NCBI GenBank assembly: GCA_003519965.1
Contig: DOVS01000211.1
Span: forward strand, 1 to 8,488
Length of the DNA: 8,488 bases
Reading direction: 5' to 3'
Origin: Betaproteobacteria bacterium
Lineage (GTDB): Bacteria > Pseudomonadota > Gammaproteobacteria > Burkholderiales > UBA9220
Positions 1 through 7,185 of this stretch are shown piece after piece. Position 1 is the first letter of the stretch. Each line of letters starts with the position of its first letter. The translations under genes and the position numbers were made by a program. The notes below the pieces were generated by a model that was given only the letters and a program-made list of their open reading frames with translations, was not told the origin of the DNA and did not search any database.

Positions 1-306
1 CTGCGCCAGGCGCTGCACGTGAATCCCGACTCGATGCTTCCCATCGTGAAGGAGGCGATTGGCGGCCTCATACAAAATTACCAGCATCCCCGTGTTGTCG
101 TGCATCCCGACGATGCGGCTTTAGTGCGCGCGTATTTTGCCGAGGAAGGGGGTGGGCACGCCCCATGGAAGGTCAACGAGGACGCCGGCATGGAGCGAGG
201 GGGATGTCGGATTGAGACGGTCAACAGCGAGATTGACGCCACCTTGCAGGATCGCTGGCAGCGGTTGGTGGCGGCCTTAGGGCGGGAAAACCTCTGGTCG
301 TCTTGA
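1..306 (+). CDS. fliH: Flagellar assembly protein FliH, C-terminal part (5' end outside window)
   Basis: The reading frame is open from the first base of the window and ends at TGA 304-306, so this is the last 101 codons of a longer gene; the GTG at 19 is internal and not the true start. FliH is the cytoplasmic partner of the flagellar export ATPase: a FliH dimer binds FliI, holds it in check and docks it to the C-ring protein FliN and the export gate. The C-terminal domain visible here has the family's features: the segment [16 protein letters not shown], the [11 protein letters not shown] strand-helix, and the end segment [17 protein letters not shown] followed by a helix with W and R residues. 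This domain is related to the peripheral-stalk subunits of F/V-type ATPases and carries the FliI-binding surface. The N-terminal FliN-binding region lies off-window. fliI starts one base after the stop, consistent with translational coupling. Identity is based on motif recognition and on adjacency to fliI. Confidence 0.92.
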   Translation: MRQALHVNPDSMLPIVKEAIGGLIQNYQHPRVVVHPDDAALVRAYFAEEGGGHAPWKVNEDAGMERGGCRIETVNSEIDATLQDRWQRLVAALGRENLWSS

Positions 307-307
307 A

Positions 308-1708
308 ATGACCGCCACCTCATTGGAGAAATGGCGGCGTCACTTGCTGAATAGCGGCCAAGTCGTAGAATCAGCAACGCCTTGGGTCGTTTCCGGCCGG
401 TTGACACGGGTTGCGGGGTTAGTCATGGAAGCGGTCGGTTTGCGCTTGGCGGTGGGGAGCAGCTGCATGGTGCTGCTGCCTGATGGCCACCGGGTGGATG
501 CCGAGGTCGTGGGCTTTTCCGGCGATAAGCTTTTTCTGATGCCGGCGACCGACGTGCATGGACTCGTGCCTGGCGCTAAAGTGATCTCCTTGGAAACAAA
601 TGCTTTGCAACTGCCGCCGCTAGGCGGTGAGATCGTGTCTCACCGGCGGATTGAAGACAAGGGACGCCAAGTCGCGGTGGGCGATCATCTGCTTGGGCGC
701 GTGCTGGATGGCGCGGGCCATCCTTTGGATGATCTGGGTCCGGTTTTGCCGGATCGGCTGACGCCTTTGTATAGCCGTCCGGTGAATCCGTTGGAACGTG
801 CGCCGATTCGCGAGGTGCTGGATGTTGGAATTCGCGCCATTAATACCTTATTGACGATTGGCCGCGGTCAACGTCTTGGTCTCTTCGCCGGCAGCGGTGT
901 GGGGAAAAGTGTTTTATTGGGCATGATGGCCCGTTATACGACCGCGGATGTTATCGTCGTTGGTTTAATCGGTGAGCGTGGGCGTGAGGTAAAAGAGTTT
1001 ATCGGGAATATTCTTGGCCGTGACGGATTGGCGCGCTCTGTTGTCGTTGCTGCGCCCGCCGATACGCCGCCGTTGCTGCGCTTGCACGGCGCAGCCTATG
1101 CCAGCGCCATTGCCGAGGATTTCCGTGATCGCGGCAAGCATGTGCTGCTGTTGATGGATTCGCTGACGCGCTTCGCTATGGCGCAACGGGAGATATCCTT
1201 GGCCGTTGGCGAACCCCCGGCGACGAAAGGTTATCCTCCTTCCGTTTTCGCTAAATTGCCGCAATTGGTGGAGCGGGCTGGCAACGGCAAAGAGGGGGAG
1301 GGATCGATCACTGCATTTTATACGGTATTGGCCGAAGGCGACGATCCTAACGATCCTATTGCCGATAGCGCTCGGGCTATTTTGGACGGCCACGTGGTAT
1401 TGTCCCGCACATTGGCCGATCAAGCCCACTATCCGGCGATTGATATCGAAATGTCTATTAGCCGGGCAATGACCGATTTGATCGACTTGGACGCGTTCAG
1501 CCAAGTGCGCCGTTTCAAGTATCTTTACTCGCGCTATCAGCGCAATCGTGATTTGATTAGCGTTGGCGCTTATGCCCGGGGGAGTGATCCCGTGCTGGAC
1601 GAGGCGATGGATAAATATCCGCAAATGGAGGATTTCCTTACGCAGGACATGCACGAACGGATTTCCGTGGAAGCTGGACGCGGCCAGTTGGCGGCGTTAT
1701 TTGAATAA
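308..1708 (+). CDS. fliI: Flagellum-specific export ATPase FliI
   Basis: FliI (466 aa, normal for the family) is the hexameric ATPase at the cytoplasmic face of the flagellar type III export apparatus; it hydrolyses ATP to help unload and deliver export substrates. Visible domains are an N-terminal beta-barrel (about residues 25-100), the F1-type ATPase core (about 105-385) and a C-terminal helical domain (about 390-466). The Walker A loop [11 protein letters not shown] is at 191-201 with the phosphate-binding lysine at 200. The catalytic glutamate is E223 in GERGREV, and Walker B is [11 protein letters not shown] (278-288) with D284. The signature of the alpha/beta ATPase family is [12 protein letters not shown] (375-386). 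All key residues are intact. FliI differs from F1 beta and the virulence-type SctN mainly in context, and here it lies between fliH and fliJ. No strong Shine-Dalgarno sequence precedes ATG 308, which is one base after the fliH stop, so coupled translation is likely. Confidence 0.98.
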   Translation: MTATSLEKWRRHLLNSGQVVESATPWVVSGRLTRVAGLVMEAVGLRLAVGSSCMVLLPDGHRVDAEVVGFSGDKLFLMPATDVHGLVPGAKVISLETNALQLPPLGGEIVSHRRIEDKGRQVAVGDHLLGRVLDGAGHPLDDLGPVLPDRLTPLYSRPVNPLERAPIREVLDVGIRAINTLLTIGRGQRLGLFAGSGVGKSVLLGMMARYTTADVIVVGLIGERGREVKEFIGNILGRDGLARSVVVAAPADTPPLLRLHGAAYASAIAEDFRDRGKHVLLLMDSLTRFAMAQREISLAVGEPPATKGYPPSVFAKLPQLVERAGNGKEGEGSITAFYTVLAEGDDPNDPIADSARAILDGHVVLSRTLADQAHYPAIDIEMSISRAMTDLIDLDAFSQVRRFKYLYSRYQRNRDLISVGAYARGSDPVLDEAMDKYPQMEDFLTQDMHERISVEAGRGQLAALFE

Positions 1709-1726
1709 AAGGGGCGGGATAAGATC

Positions 1727-2182
1727 ATGGCGCGCCGCTTTCCACTGCAACCATTAGTAGAACATACGCAAGATCAGGCGGATAAAGCCGCTAAACGGCT
1801 CGCTATGCTCAAGGTCGCGTGGCAAGCGGCGGACGATAAGCTGCAACAGCTTTTTTCTTTTCGCGAGGAATACCGCCATCGTTTTCACTTGGCCGCCCAG
1901 CAAGGAATGGCGGCTGCAGTGATCGCCGACTACCAGGCCTTTCTACGTAAGTTAGATGGCGCGATAGCGCAGCAGCAGCAGGAAATCGCCAACTGCACGG
2001 TGAATTGGGAGGCCGGACGACGAGAGTGGCTGGAGACGCAGCATAAGTTGAAGGCCTATCAAACGTTGGAGCGGCGCCATGCGCATGGCGAATTACAACG
2101 CGAGCTGCGGCTAGAGCAGCGAGAGCAAGACGAATATGCGGGTAAAAGCCATGCTCGACAAGATGACGAAGAGAACTTTTAG
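1727..2182 (+). CDS. fliJ: Flagellar export protein FliJ
   Basis: FliJ (151 aa, typical of about 147 aa) is a small, soluble, almost entirely helical coiled-coil protein. It sits in the central pore of the FliI hexamer, like the gamma stalk of F1, contacts FlhA to activate the export gate, and recycles some export chaperones. The sequence fits: the N terminus MARRFPLQPLVEHTQ matches the family start, almost the whole chain is rich in Ala, Gln, Glu, Arg and Lys with no hydrophobic segment, and the conserved C-terminal helix runs over 106-137 (KLKAYQTLERRHAHGEL, then Glu/Arg/Gln-rich). The last residues are charged and probably disordered. A purine-rich Shine-Dalgarno region, GGGGCGGGA (1711-1719), precedes the ATG at a suitable distance. 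FliJ sequences diverge widely, so the call rests partly on position directly after fliI and before fliK. Confidence 0.94.
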   Translation: MARRFPLQPLVEHTQDQADKAAKRLAMLKVAWQAADDKLQQLFSFREEYRHRFHLAAQQGMAAAVIADYQAFLRKLDGAIAQQQQEIANCTVNWEAGRREWLETQHKLKAYQTLERRHAHGELQRELRLEQREQDEYAGKSHARQDDEENF

Positions 2183-2260
2183 CGCAAGAATAGTGGCATG
2201 CCTCTTGCTTTCGGTATCGGTGACCGTCATGGGCGGTGAATCGATCAGGAAGGGTGGCGT

Positions 2261-3334
2261 ATGCAAGCACAACCGGTTGGCGTAATTCCTATTCAAGCCG
2301 CCGAGAGCGGGGTGGACGTTGCGGCTGGCGGACAAGCGCTTGGCACGGATGCGAATGCGCTGAGCGGCTTATTTTCCACCGTGCTGGCGAATCAGTTGAA
2401 AGAGCAATTGGCGGCGCTGGAGACGGGCGCTGGCGTTGCATTGACCTCTCTTGGCGGTGGCGGGAAGAAGTTAACGGAAGGGGAATTGGCCGACCTATTG
2501 CAGACGCAGCGGGCATTAACGCCCGGCCAACCGGCGCCCGATTCCTTGGCGGCGCTGGTGATGCAATTGGCGGCCGCGCTTCAGTCCGCGCAGTCTCCAG
2601 CAGCGCCGGGGCGGCAGAAAAGCGACGGCCAAGACGGCCTGCCGCTGACACTGCCCGCTAACAAAGCCTCTCCACGCTTGGCGCATAGCGAGCGATTGCT
2701 CGAGGCGGCAGCTTTTGCCGCTAACGGCAAGACATTACCGCTTCCTACCGATGATGCGAAGAACCACTGGCCAGTGGCGCGGGACCACGCGAAAGAAACG
2801 GTTTCCTCGCTACCGCCAGTACAACTGCCAATAACGGCCGCACCCGCACCCCATGCCGCGCAAAATGCAGCGGCTCCGGCAACCGCCGCGAATCCCGCGG
2901 TAACGCCGCAGGTAGGTTCTTCTCATTGGGGTTCCGCGCTGGGGCAGAGGATTGTCTGGATGGTCGGTCAGCATCAGCATGCCGCCGATTTGCAGCTGAA
3001 TCCTCCTCATCTAGGGCCGCTGGAGGTTAAGCTGACTTTTAGTCACGATCAATTAAACGCAGTATTCGTTTCCCATCATGCGATGGTGCGGGAGGCGATT
3101 GAAGGGGCGTTGCCCCGGCTGCGGGAGATGCTGGCCGAAGGCGGTATCGCCATGGGCAATGTCATGGTGGGCGCGGATTCGTCCAGTCAGCAGCAATCCG
3201 CTTTCAGCGGCCAGCGCGGCGGCCATTCCGGGGCGCGGGATGACGCCGCTCCTTTTGGCGTGAGCGCGGTATCGTTCCGGCCTCATGGCATGACGCTGCT
3301 GAGAGATGACGGCATGGTGGATACCTTCGTCTAA
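2261..3334 (+). CDS. fliK: Flagellar hook-length control protein FliK
   Basis: FliK (357 aa) is exported during hook assembly, acts as a molecular ruler, and on contact with FlhB switches the export apparatus from rod/hook to filament substrates. The N-terminal two thirds (about 1-220) is Ala/Pro/Gln-rich and low in complexity, as in other FliK proteins, with a Pro/Ala-rich linker around 183-217. The compact C-terminal Flg_hook domain spans about 222-305, with the diagnostic stretch LQLNPPHLGPLEVKL (244-258) followed by AMVREAIEGALPRLREML (274-291). The tail is Gln/Ser/Gly-rich and ends in GMVDTFV, close to the usual VDTYA-like end. The length is slightly below the enteric proteins (375-405 aa). 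ATG 2261 is supported by the Shine-Dalgarno sequence AGGAAGGG at 2247-2254. It is the last gene before a strong terminator, so it closes the fliH-I-J-K unit. Confidence 0.94.
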   Translation: MQAQPVGVIPIQAAESGVDVAAGGQALGTDANALSGLFSTVLANQLKEQLAALETGAGVALTSLGGGGKKLTEGELADLLQTQRALTPGQPAPDSLAALVMQLAAALQSAQSPAAPGRQKSDGQDGLPLTLPANKASPRLAHSERLLEAAAFAANGKTLPLPTDDAKNHWPVARDHAKETVSSLPPVQLPITAAPAPHAAQNAAAPATAANPAVTPQVGSSHWGSALGQRIVWMVGQHQHAADLQLNPPHLGPLEVKLTFSHDQLNAVFVSHHAMVREAIEGALPRLREMLAEGGIAMGNVMVGADSSSQQQSAFSGQRGGHSGARDDAAPFGVSAVSFRPHGMTLLRDDGMVDTFV

Positions 3335-3374
3335 CGGTTTTGGCGGCTGTTGGGCGGTTTTCTTCTTAAGGAAT

Positions 3375-3409
3375 CGCCGCTATTCAACCAGAATGGCGGC
3401 GTTTTTTTT
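3375..3409 (+). terminator. Rho-independent terminator after fliK
   Basis: An 11-bp stem (3375-3385 pairing with 3391-3401, all Watson-Crick except one T-G wobble at 3381/3395) closes a 5-base loop AACCA. Eight consecutive T residues follow at 3402-3409, then GC and five more T. The stem base is GC-rich (CGCCGC/GCGGCG). It begins 41 bp after the fliK stop and should end the upstream transcript, separating fliK from fliL. Confidence 0.93.
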
Positions 3410-3528
3410 GCTTTTTCTAAGTAAGGGTTAGGGCGGGGCTAGGCCGGGACAAGTCGTGAGGTGGGAGAAATTCCTGGCAAGCGATTGATCCGTTATTATA
3501 AAAAACATAAACTATCAGCCAAAAACGC

Positions 3529-3557
3529 TTGATTTTAAAATCGTTTGGGTTTATAAA
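3529..3557 (+). promoter_or_regulatory. Predicted sigma-70-type promoter for fliLMNOPQR
   Basis: A -35-like TTGATT (3529-3534) is separated by exactly 17 bp from a -10-like TATAAA (3552-3557). The 35 bases upstream are A/T-rich with A-tracts (about 3492-3525) and could act as an UP element. Transcription would start near 3563-3565, giving a leader of about 48 bases before fliL. The match to sigma-70 is good. I do not see a convincing sigma-54 (-24 GG/-12 GC with TTGC) or sigma-28 (TAAA-N15-GCCGATAA) site here, nor a clear FlhDC box. The preceding terminator makes a promoter in this gap necessary. Confidence 0.65.
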
Positions 3558-3558
3558 C
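3531..3558. repeat. Two perfect palindromes within the fliL promoter
   Basis: GATTTTAAAATC (3531-3542) is a 12-bp perfect palindrome overlapping the 3' end of the predicted -35 and the spacer. GTTTATAAAC (3549-3558) is a 10-bp perfect palindrome containing the predicted -10. They may be operator half-site pairs or simply products of AT-rich composition. Confidence 0.5.
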
Positions 3559-3598
3559 TGAACGCAGGCTGGTGTTTCGGTCATTTACATAATCCGAC

Positions 3599-3606
3599 GG
3601 AGGGAG
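3599..3606 (+). promoter_or_regulatory. Strong ribosome binding site for fliL
   Basis: GGAGGGAG lies five bases upstream of ATG 3612. It is the strongest Shine-Dalgarno match in the second unit and fixes the fliL start at the head of the operon. Confidence 0.8.
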
Positions 3607-3611
3607 CGGAA

Positions 3612-4115
3612 ATGGCGAAAGGTCCGCAAAAAGCGAAAGAGGCGGAATCTGAAGAGGAAGCCCCGGCGAAGAAAAAGGGTAGTAAACTGCTGATTATCAT
3701 TATCGCAGTAGTCATCCTCTTGGGTGGAGGCGGCGCCGCTTGGTTTTTCCTGATGAATAAGCCGAGTGGGGCGGAACCGGCAGCGCCGAAGGTAGAGGCG
3801 CCCAAGCCGCCTATTTTCATGTCGTTGGAAACCTTCACTGTTAATTTACAGGGGGGGAGTAGCTATTTGCAGCTCAATATCGACCTGCGAGTGAGTGGCG
3901 ATAAAGTCATTGACGCGATCAAGTTACACATGCCGGAAATTCGCAATGGTATTCTGCTGTTGCTTTCCAGTAAGAGCGTAACCGATCTTTCCACCGTGGC
4001 GGGCAAGCAGAAGCTGGGCGAGGAGATTCGAGCGCAAGTGAACAAGTTGATCGCGCTTCAAGATCCCAAGCATGGGGTCCTCGGGGTGTTTTTCACCTCG
4101 TTTGTGATCCAGTAA
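3612..4115 (+). CDS. fliL: Flagellar basal body-associated protein FliL
   Basis: FliL (167 aa) is a single-pass inner-membrane protein that surrounds or supports the MotAB stator near the basal body, aiding torque generation and, in some species, swarming. A short charged cytoplasmic N terminus (1-25, alternating Lys and Glu clusters) is followed by one strong transmembrane helix (about 26-48, LLIIIIAVVILLGGGG then AAWFFLM). A Pro/Ala-rich periplasmic linker (about 50-66) leads to the stomatin-like periplasmic domain (about 67-167). The conserved family elements are the FTVNLQ strand (75-80), YLQLNIDLRV (85-94) and the terminal VLGVFFTSFVIQ. ATG 3612 has an excellent Shine-Dalgarno sequence. 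It is the first gene of the fliLMNOPQR unit, and fliM starts 6 bp after its stop. Confidence 0.96.
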   Translation: MAKGPQKAKEAESEEEAPAKKKGSKLLIIIIAVVILLGGGGAAWFFLMNKPSGAEPAAPKVEAPKPPIFMSLETFTVNLQGGSSYLQLNIDLRVSGDKVIDAIKLHMPEIRNGILLLLSSKSVTDLSTVAGKQKLGEEIRAQVNKLIALQDPKHGVLGVFFTSFVIQ

Positions 4116-4121
4116 GGTGAA

Positions 4122-5120
4122 ATGTCGGACGAAATTCTCTCACAAGATGAAGTTGACGCCCTACTCAAGGGCGTAACCGGCGAGCCCGAAGCAGCTGAGG
4201 AAGAGGAGTCCGACGGAGCGTTTCGGGCGTACAATCTGGCGTCGCAGGACCGTATTGTCCGCGGCCGCATGCCGACGCTGGAAATTATCAATGAACGGTT
4301 TGCGCGTTTATTTCGGATCGGCTTATTCAATTTCATGCGCCGCACCGCGGAAATTTCCGTCGGTCCGGTGCGGGTGTTGAAATATAGTGAATTTATCCGC
4401 AATCTCGTCGTGCCGACCAACCTCAATTTGGTGCACATCAAGCCGTTACGCGGCACCGCGCTATTTATTTTCGATCCTAACTTAGTATTCTTGGTGGTGG
4501 ACTCGATGTTCGGCGGCGATGGCCGGTTCCATATGCGGGTGGAGGGCCGGGATTTTACCCCGACCGAGCAGCGCATTATTATGCGTATGCTGGAAGTCGC
4601 GTTCGAGGAACTGAAAAAGTCATGGGAGCCGGTGTACAAAGTCGATTTCGAGTATGTGCGCTCCGAGATGAATACGCAATTCGCTAACATTGCTACCCCT
4701 AGCGAAGTGGTGGTGACGGCCTCCTTTAATATCGAATTGGGCGAGGCGGGAGGCGATTTTCACATCTGTTTACCCTATGCTATGATCGAACCGATCCGGG
4801 ATTTGCTCTACGGCGGCTTGCAGGGCGAGCGGATGGAAGTGGACGAGCGCTGGGCCAAGGTGATGACTCAGCAAATCCAGGCGGCAGAGGTGCAGTTGGT
4901 GGCGAATCTCGGAGAAACCTCGGTAACGCTGGGCCAGGTTATGGATTTGCAGGTTGGCGATGTTATCTCGCTCGATGTGCCGAACGCGGTTATCGGCGAG
5001 GTAGACGGCATCCCCATTTTTCAATGCAAATATGGCGTTGTAAATGGCCAATACGCACTGAAGGTCGATAAAATCATCGCCTCGACGGAGGATGAGGTAA
5101 TGGGGGGCGAACATGGCTGA
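4122..5120 (+). CDS. fliM: Flagellar motor switch protein FliM
   Basis: FliM (332 aa, normal length) is the C-ring protein that binds phosphorylated CheY and, with FliG and FliN, sets motor rotation direction. The N-terminal CheY-P-binding peptide is intact: ILSQDEVDALLKG at 5-17, very close to the enteric ILSQxEIDALLxG. An acidic linker (21-31) follows. The middle domain (about 45-230) is related to CheC/CheX and carries the GGDG loop (131-134), the family GGxG motif that contacts FliG. The C-terminal SpoA/FliN-like domain covers about 255-320, with VTLGQVMDLQVGDVISLD at 268-285. An intact CheY-binding motif implies that a chemotaxis pathway operates in this organism. The Shine-Dalgarno AAGGTGA overlaps the fliL stop codon. 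The 3' end overlaps fliN by 8 bp. Confidence 0.98.
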   Translation: MSDEILSQDEVDALLKGVTGEPEAAEEEESDGAFRAYNLASQDRIVRGRMPTLEIINERFARLFRIGLFNFMRRTAEISVGPVRVLKYSEFIRNLVVPTNLNLVHIKPLRGTALFIFDPNLVFLVVDSMFGGDGRFHMRVEGRDFTPTEQRIIMRMLEVAFEELKKSWEPVYKVDFEYVRSEMNTQFANIATPSEVVVTASFNIELGEAGGDFHICLPYAMIEPIRDLLYGGLQGERMEVDERWAKVMTQQIQAAEVQLVANLGETSVTLGQVMDLQVGDVISLDVPNAVIGEVDGIPIFQCKYGVVNGQYALKVDKIIASTEDEVMGGEHG

Positions 5121-5640
5121 AGAGGAGACCCCGGAGCAGAAACCAGAGGACGACTGGGCCGCCGCCATGGCGGAAGAAGCGGCGGTTAAGCAGCAAGCGG
5201 AAGCCCCGGCCGAAGGTCAGGACGCCGATGCCTCGGCAGAGGATGATTGGGCCGCCGCCATGGCGGAACAGACCACGGCCGAGCCGGCGGCAGCCGAACC
5301 GGCTGAAGCCGAGCCGAAGGTCGAGCCGGCAAAAATTTTCGAGGAATTGACGCCGGATGGCCCGCAACAGGTTGTTCCCCGCAATCTCGACCTCATCATG
5401 GACATCCCGGTCAATCTCACGGTGGAGTTGGGGCGGACCAAGATTGCGATTCGAAATTTGCTCCAATTGGCTCAAGGATCGGTGGTGGAGCTTGATGGCT
5501 TGGCGGGTGAACCAATGAACGTACTGGTAAACGGCTGTTTGATCGCCCAAGGCGAGGTGGTGGTGGTGAACGATAAGTTTGGCATCCGGCTGACCGATAT
5601 TATCTCGCCCACCGAGCGCCTGCGTAAATTAAACAGGTGA
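5113..5640 (+). CDS. fliN: Flagellar motor switch protein FliN
   Basis: FliN forms the lower rim of the C-ring with FliM and docks FliH/FliI at the export apparatus. The C-terminal SpoA domain (about 88-172) is highly conserved: NLDLIMDIPVNLTVELGRTK (91-110), QGSVVELDGLAGEPMNVLVN (121-140), then QGEVVVVNDKFGIRLTDII and the closing SPTERLRKLNR. At 175 aa it is longer than enteric FliN (about 137 aa) because the N-terminal region (1-80) is an extended Ala/Glu/Pro-rich segment. That segment contains the peptide EDDWAAAMAE twice, at residues 12-21 and 43-52. Enteric FliN has a single comparable acidic/Trp motif near its N terminus (from memory). The start lies inside fliM with an 8-bp overlap, and GGGGGGCGA (5102-5110) just upstream may serve as a weak Shine-Dalgarno sequence, so coupled translation is likely. 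Confidence 0.98.
   Translation: MAEEETPEQKPEDDWAAAMAEEAAVKQQAEAPAEGQDADASAEDDWAAAMAEQTTAEPAAAEPAEAEPKVEPAKIFEELTPDGPQQVVPRNLDLIMDIPVNLTVELGRTKIAIRNLLQLAQGSVVELDGLAGEPMNVLVNGCLIAQGEVVVVNDKFGIRLTDIISPTERLRKLNR
5146..5175 (+). repeat. fliN internal repeat, copy 1
   Basis: This 30-bp unit encodes EDDWAAAMAE (FliN residues 12-21). It is the same as copy 2 at 5239-5268 except for two third-codon-position changes (GAC GAC versus GAT GAT), with an offset of 93 bp (31 codons). Its core includes the palindrome CCGCCATGGCGG. Confidence 0.9.
5239..5268 (+). repeat. fliN internal repeat, copy 2
   Basis: Second copy encoding EDDWAAAMAE (FliN residues 43-52), followed by Q as in the usual FliN motif. It matches copy 1 at 28 of 30 bases. 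Confidence 0.9.
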
Positions 5641-6093
5641 GTGGTGAAGCGATTTGTCGCATTTGCCGCTTTGTTTCTCTTGCTGCTGTCAATGCCGGCG
5701 GCGTATTCTGCCGCCGCACCGGCGGCGATCCCTCCTTCTCCGTTATCTTTTAGCCGCTTATTGCAGGTTGCTCTAGGGCTTTCAATCGTTTTGGCCGCCG
5801 TGGTGGGAATGACTTGGCTGCTGCGCCGCTTCACTTCCGGCCATGGCCTTGCCGGGGGTGCGCTGAAAATCATTAGCGGCGTGGCGGTGGGACCTAAGGA
5901 GCGAGTGGTGCTGGTAGAGCTTCGGGATACTTGGCTAGTGCTTGGCGTAGCGCCGGGGCAAGTCAATATGCTCCATTCGTTGCCGAAGCCAGAAAGTGGC
6001 GGCGACCTAATTCCAGCGGAAGGAAAGGCGCGCGCCCCTCATTTTTCAGAGTGGTTGAACCGCGCGATAAAAGGGCGGCAGCGTGAGAGATAA
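5641..6093 (+). CDS. fliO: Flagellar biosynthetic protein FliO
   Basis: FliO (150 aa) is a membrane protein that helps assemble and stabilise the FliP pentamer of the export gate; it is not itself part of the finished core. The N terminus looks like a cleavable signal peptide: basic KR, a hydrophobic run (about 5-18) and a likely cleavage region around AYSA-A (21-25). A second hydrophobic helix at about 41-62 is followed by the basic LLRRF. The cytoplasmic domain contains the conserved [20 protein letters not shown] (72-91) and [14 protein letters not shown] (98-111). The start is GTG: 5641 directly follows the fliN stop, but GTG 5644 is equally possible and has better spacing (6 bases) from the AGG at 5635-5637. 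FliO sequences diverge, but the second motif and the position between fliN and fliP make the call secure. The 3' end overlaps fliP by 11 bp. Confidence 0.93.
   Translation: MVKRFVAFAALFLLLLSMPAAYSAAAPAAIPPSPLSFSRLLQVALGLSIVLAAVVGMTWLLRRFTSGHGLAGGALKIISGVAVGPKERVVLVELRDTWLVLGVAPGQVNMLHSLPKPESGGDLIPAEGKARAPHFSEWLNRAIKGRQRER
6071..6075 (+). promoter_or_regulatory. Ribosome binding site supporting the fliP GTG start
   Basis: AAGGG lies within the 3' end of fliO, seven bases before GTG 6083. No other in-frame start with such a site precedes the FliP signal peptide, so it supports the GTG start and the fliO/fliP overlap. Confidence 0.6.
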
Positions 6094-6889
6094 GCCGCAA
6101 TTAGTCCAGACCGTAGGCATTCGGCCACGGCGCCGCGTCGTACTGTGGGTGCTGGGTAGCTTGGCGATGGTCGCCGGCTTATTGTGCGTCGCCCCTGCCT
6201 GGGCTGCCGAACCCGGTCTGCCGGCGCTGACGAGTACGCCGCTGCCAGGCGGTGGGCAGTCCTATTCGCTGAGTATTCAAACCCTTCTCTTTTTGACGGC
6301 ATTGGGTTTTTTGCCTGCGGTATTGTTAATGATGACCTCGTTCACCCGTATCATCATCGTACTGTCCTTAATGCGGCAGGCGCTAGGCACGATGCAGTCT
6401 CCACCGAACCAGGTCTTGGTTGGCCTGGCGCTATTTCTGACTTTTTTTGTCATGGCGCCGGTATTCAATAAAATTTACACAACCGCCTATCGACCGTACA
6501 TGGCGCAGCAAATTAATATGGCGCAGGCGCTGACGCGGGGTGAAGCGCCCTTAAAGACCTTTATGATGCGGCAAACCCGTCAGGAGGATTTGGCGCTATT
6601 TGCTAGAATAGCGCATAGTCCGCCAATGAAGGGTCCGGAAGACGTGCCCCTAAAGATTCTGGTGCCGGCTTACGTGATTAGCGAGTTGAAGACGGCGTTT
6701 CAAATTGGCTTTATTATTTTTCTGCCATTTCTGATTATCGATATGGTGGTGGCAAGCGTGTTGATGTCCATGGGGATGATGATGCTATCGCCCGTCATTA
6801 TTTCGCTGCCGTTCAAGATTATGTTGTTTGTACTGGTGGATGGCTGGAATCTTATTATCGGTTCCTTGGTGAAAAGTTTTTACACATGA
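6083..6889 (+). CDS. fliP: Flagellar biosynthetic protein FliP (export gate core)
   Basis: FliP forms the pentameric core of the flagellar type III export gate, which assembles with FliQ and FliR into a FliP5Q4R1 helix at the base of the rod. The protein (268 aa) begins with a signal peptide: a basic region (14-18), a hydrophobic core (about 19-36) and a likely cleavage site in APAWA-A (after residue 41). FliP is one of the few export gate proteins known to have a cleaved signal. Family signatures are [20 protein letters not shown] (83-102), [20 protein letters not shown] (107-126), and the FliP/SpaP signature [16 protein letters not shown] (195-210). Four hydrophobic segments are visible (about 66-85, 110-128, 208-230 and 233-262). 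The Met-rich stretch MSMGMMML (228-235) fits the region that forms the methionine gasket closing the pore. It uses a GTG start and overlaps fliO by 11 bp and fliQ by 4 bp. Confidence 0.98.
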   Translation: MRDKPQLVQTVGIRPRRRVVLWVLGSLAMVAGLLCVAPAWAAEPGLPALTSTPLPGGGQSYSLSIQTLLFLTALGFLPAVLLMMTSFTRIIIVLSLMRQALGTMQSPPNQVLVGLALFLTFFVMAPVFNKIYTTAYRPYMAQQINMAQALTRGEAPLKTFMMRQTRQEDLALFARIAHSPPMKGPEDVPLKILVPAYVISELKTAFQIGFIIFLPFLIIDMVVASVLMSMGMMMLSPVIISLPFKIMLFVLVDGWNLIIGSLVKSFYT

Positions 6890-7158
6890 TGACGCCGGAA
6901 ACTGTGATGACTATTGGCCAGCAAGCGATAAGAATCGCCTTGCTGCTGTCCGCGCCGCCGTTGATCGCCGGGCTGGCGGTCGGCCTATTGGTGAGTATTT
7001 TTCAGGCGGCTACCCAAATCAATGAAATGACGCTGTCGTTTATTCCTAAGTTAGTGGCGATGTTCGTCACCCTACTGATCGCCGGCCCGTGGATGTTATC
7101 GTTGATGGTGGGTTATATGCACCAGCTATTCTCGAGCATTCCAACGGTCGTTGGGTGA
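6886..7158 (+). CDS. fliQ: Flagellar biosynthetic protein FliQ
   Basis: FliQ is a small two-helix hairpin subunit (about four copies) of the FliPQR export gate, wrapping around the FliP/FliR core in the inner membrane. Two hydrophobic segments are present at about 15-38 and 53-75, separated by the highly conserved [16 protein letters not shown] (about 40-55). AGPWML (65-70) is another family motif. Two consecutive ATG codons are available. ATG 6886 forms an ATGA overlap with the fliP stop and gives 90 aa. ATG 6889 gives 89 aa beginning MTPE, which matches the start and length of enteric FliQ and may be the real one. There is no clear Shine-Dalgarno sequence, so translation is probably coupled to fliP. 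fliR follows after 39 bp. Confidence 0.97.
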   Translation: MMTPETVMTIGQQAIRIALLLSAPPLIAGLAVGLLVSIFQAATQINEMTLSFIPKLVAMFVTLLIAGPWMLSLMVGYMHQLFSSIPTVVG

Positions 7159-7185
7159 CGCGCTCCGCTTCGTTGGATACTGCGT

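Noticed and set aside
965..1654. Long antisense open frame (229 codons) within fliI
   Set aside because: It lies wholly opposite the well-supported ATPase core, its translation has no recognisable domain, and such open antisense frames are common in GC-biased genes.
2184..2208. Inverted repeat GCAAGA/TCTTGC after fliJ as a terminator
   Set aside because: The stem is only 6 bp with a 13-base loop, and just three T residues follow; too weak to call, and fliK would need a promoter that I cannot see.
3341..3357. Possible sigma-54 promoter (GG-N10-GC) just after fliK
   Set aside because: The GG/GC spacing is right, but the TTGC element is missing and the site lies upstream of a strong terminator, so it could not usefully drive fliL.
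3508..3534. Possible sigma-28 promoter (TAAA-N15-GC...)
   Set aside because: Only TAAA and the leading GC match; the rest of the -10 (TTGATT instead of CGATAA) does not fit.
4058..4690. 210-codon antisense open frame opposite the fliL end and fliM
   Set aside because: Ser/Arg/Thr-rich low-information translation opposite a highly conserved gene; a shadow frame.
5161..5268. Repeated palindrome CCGCCATGGCGG in fliN as a protein-binding site
   Set aside because: Both copies fall in the Ala-Ala-Met-Ala codons of the duplicated peptide, so the palindrome is explained by the coding repeat.
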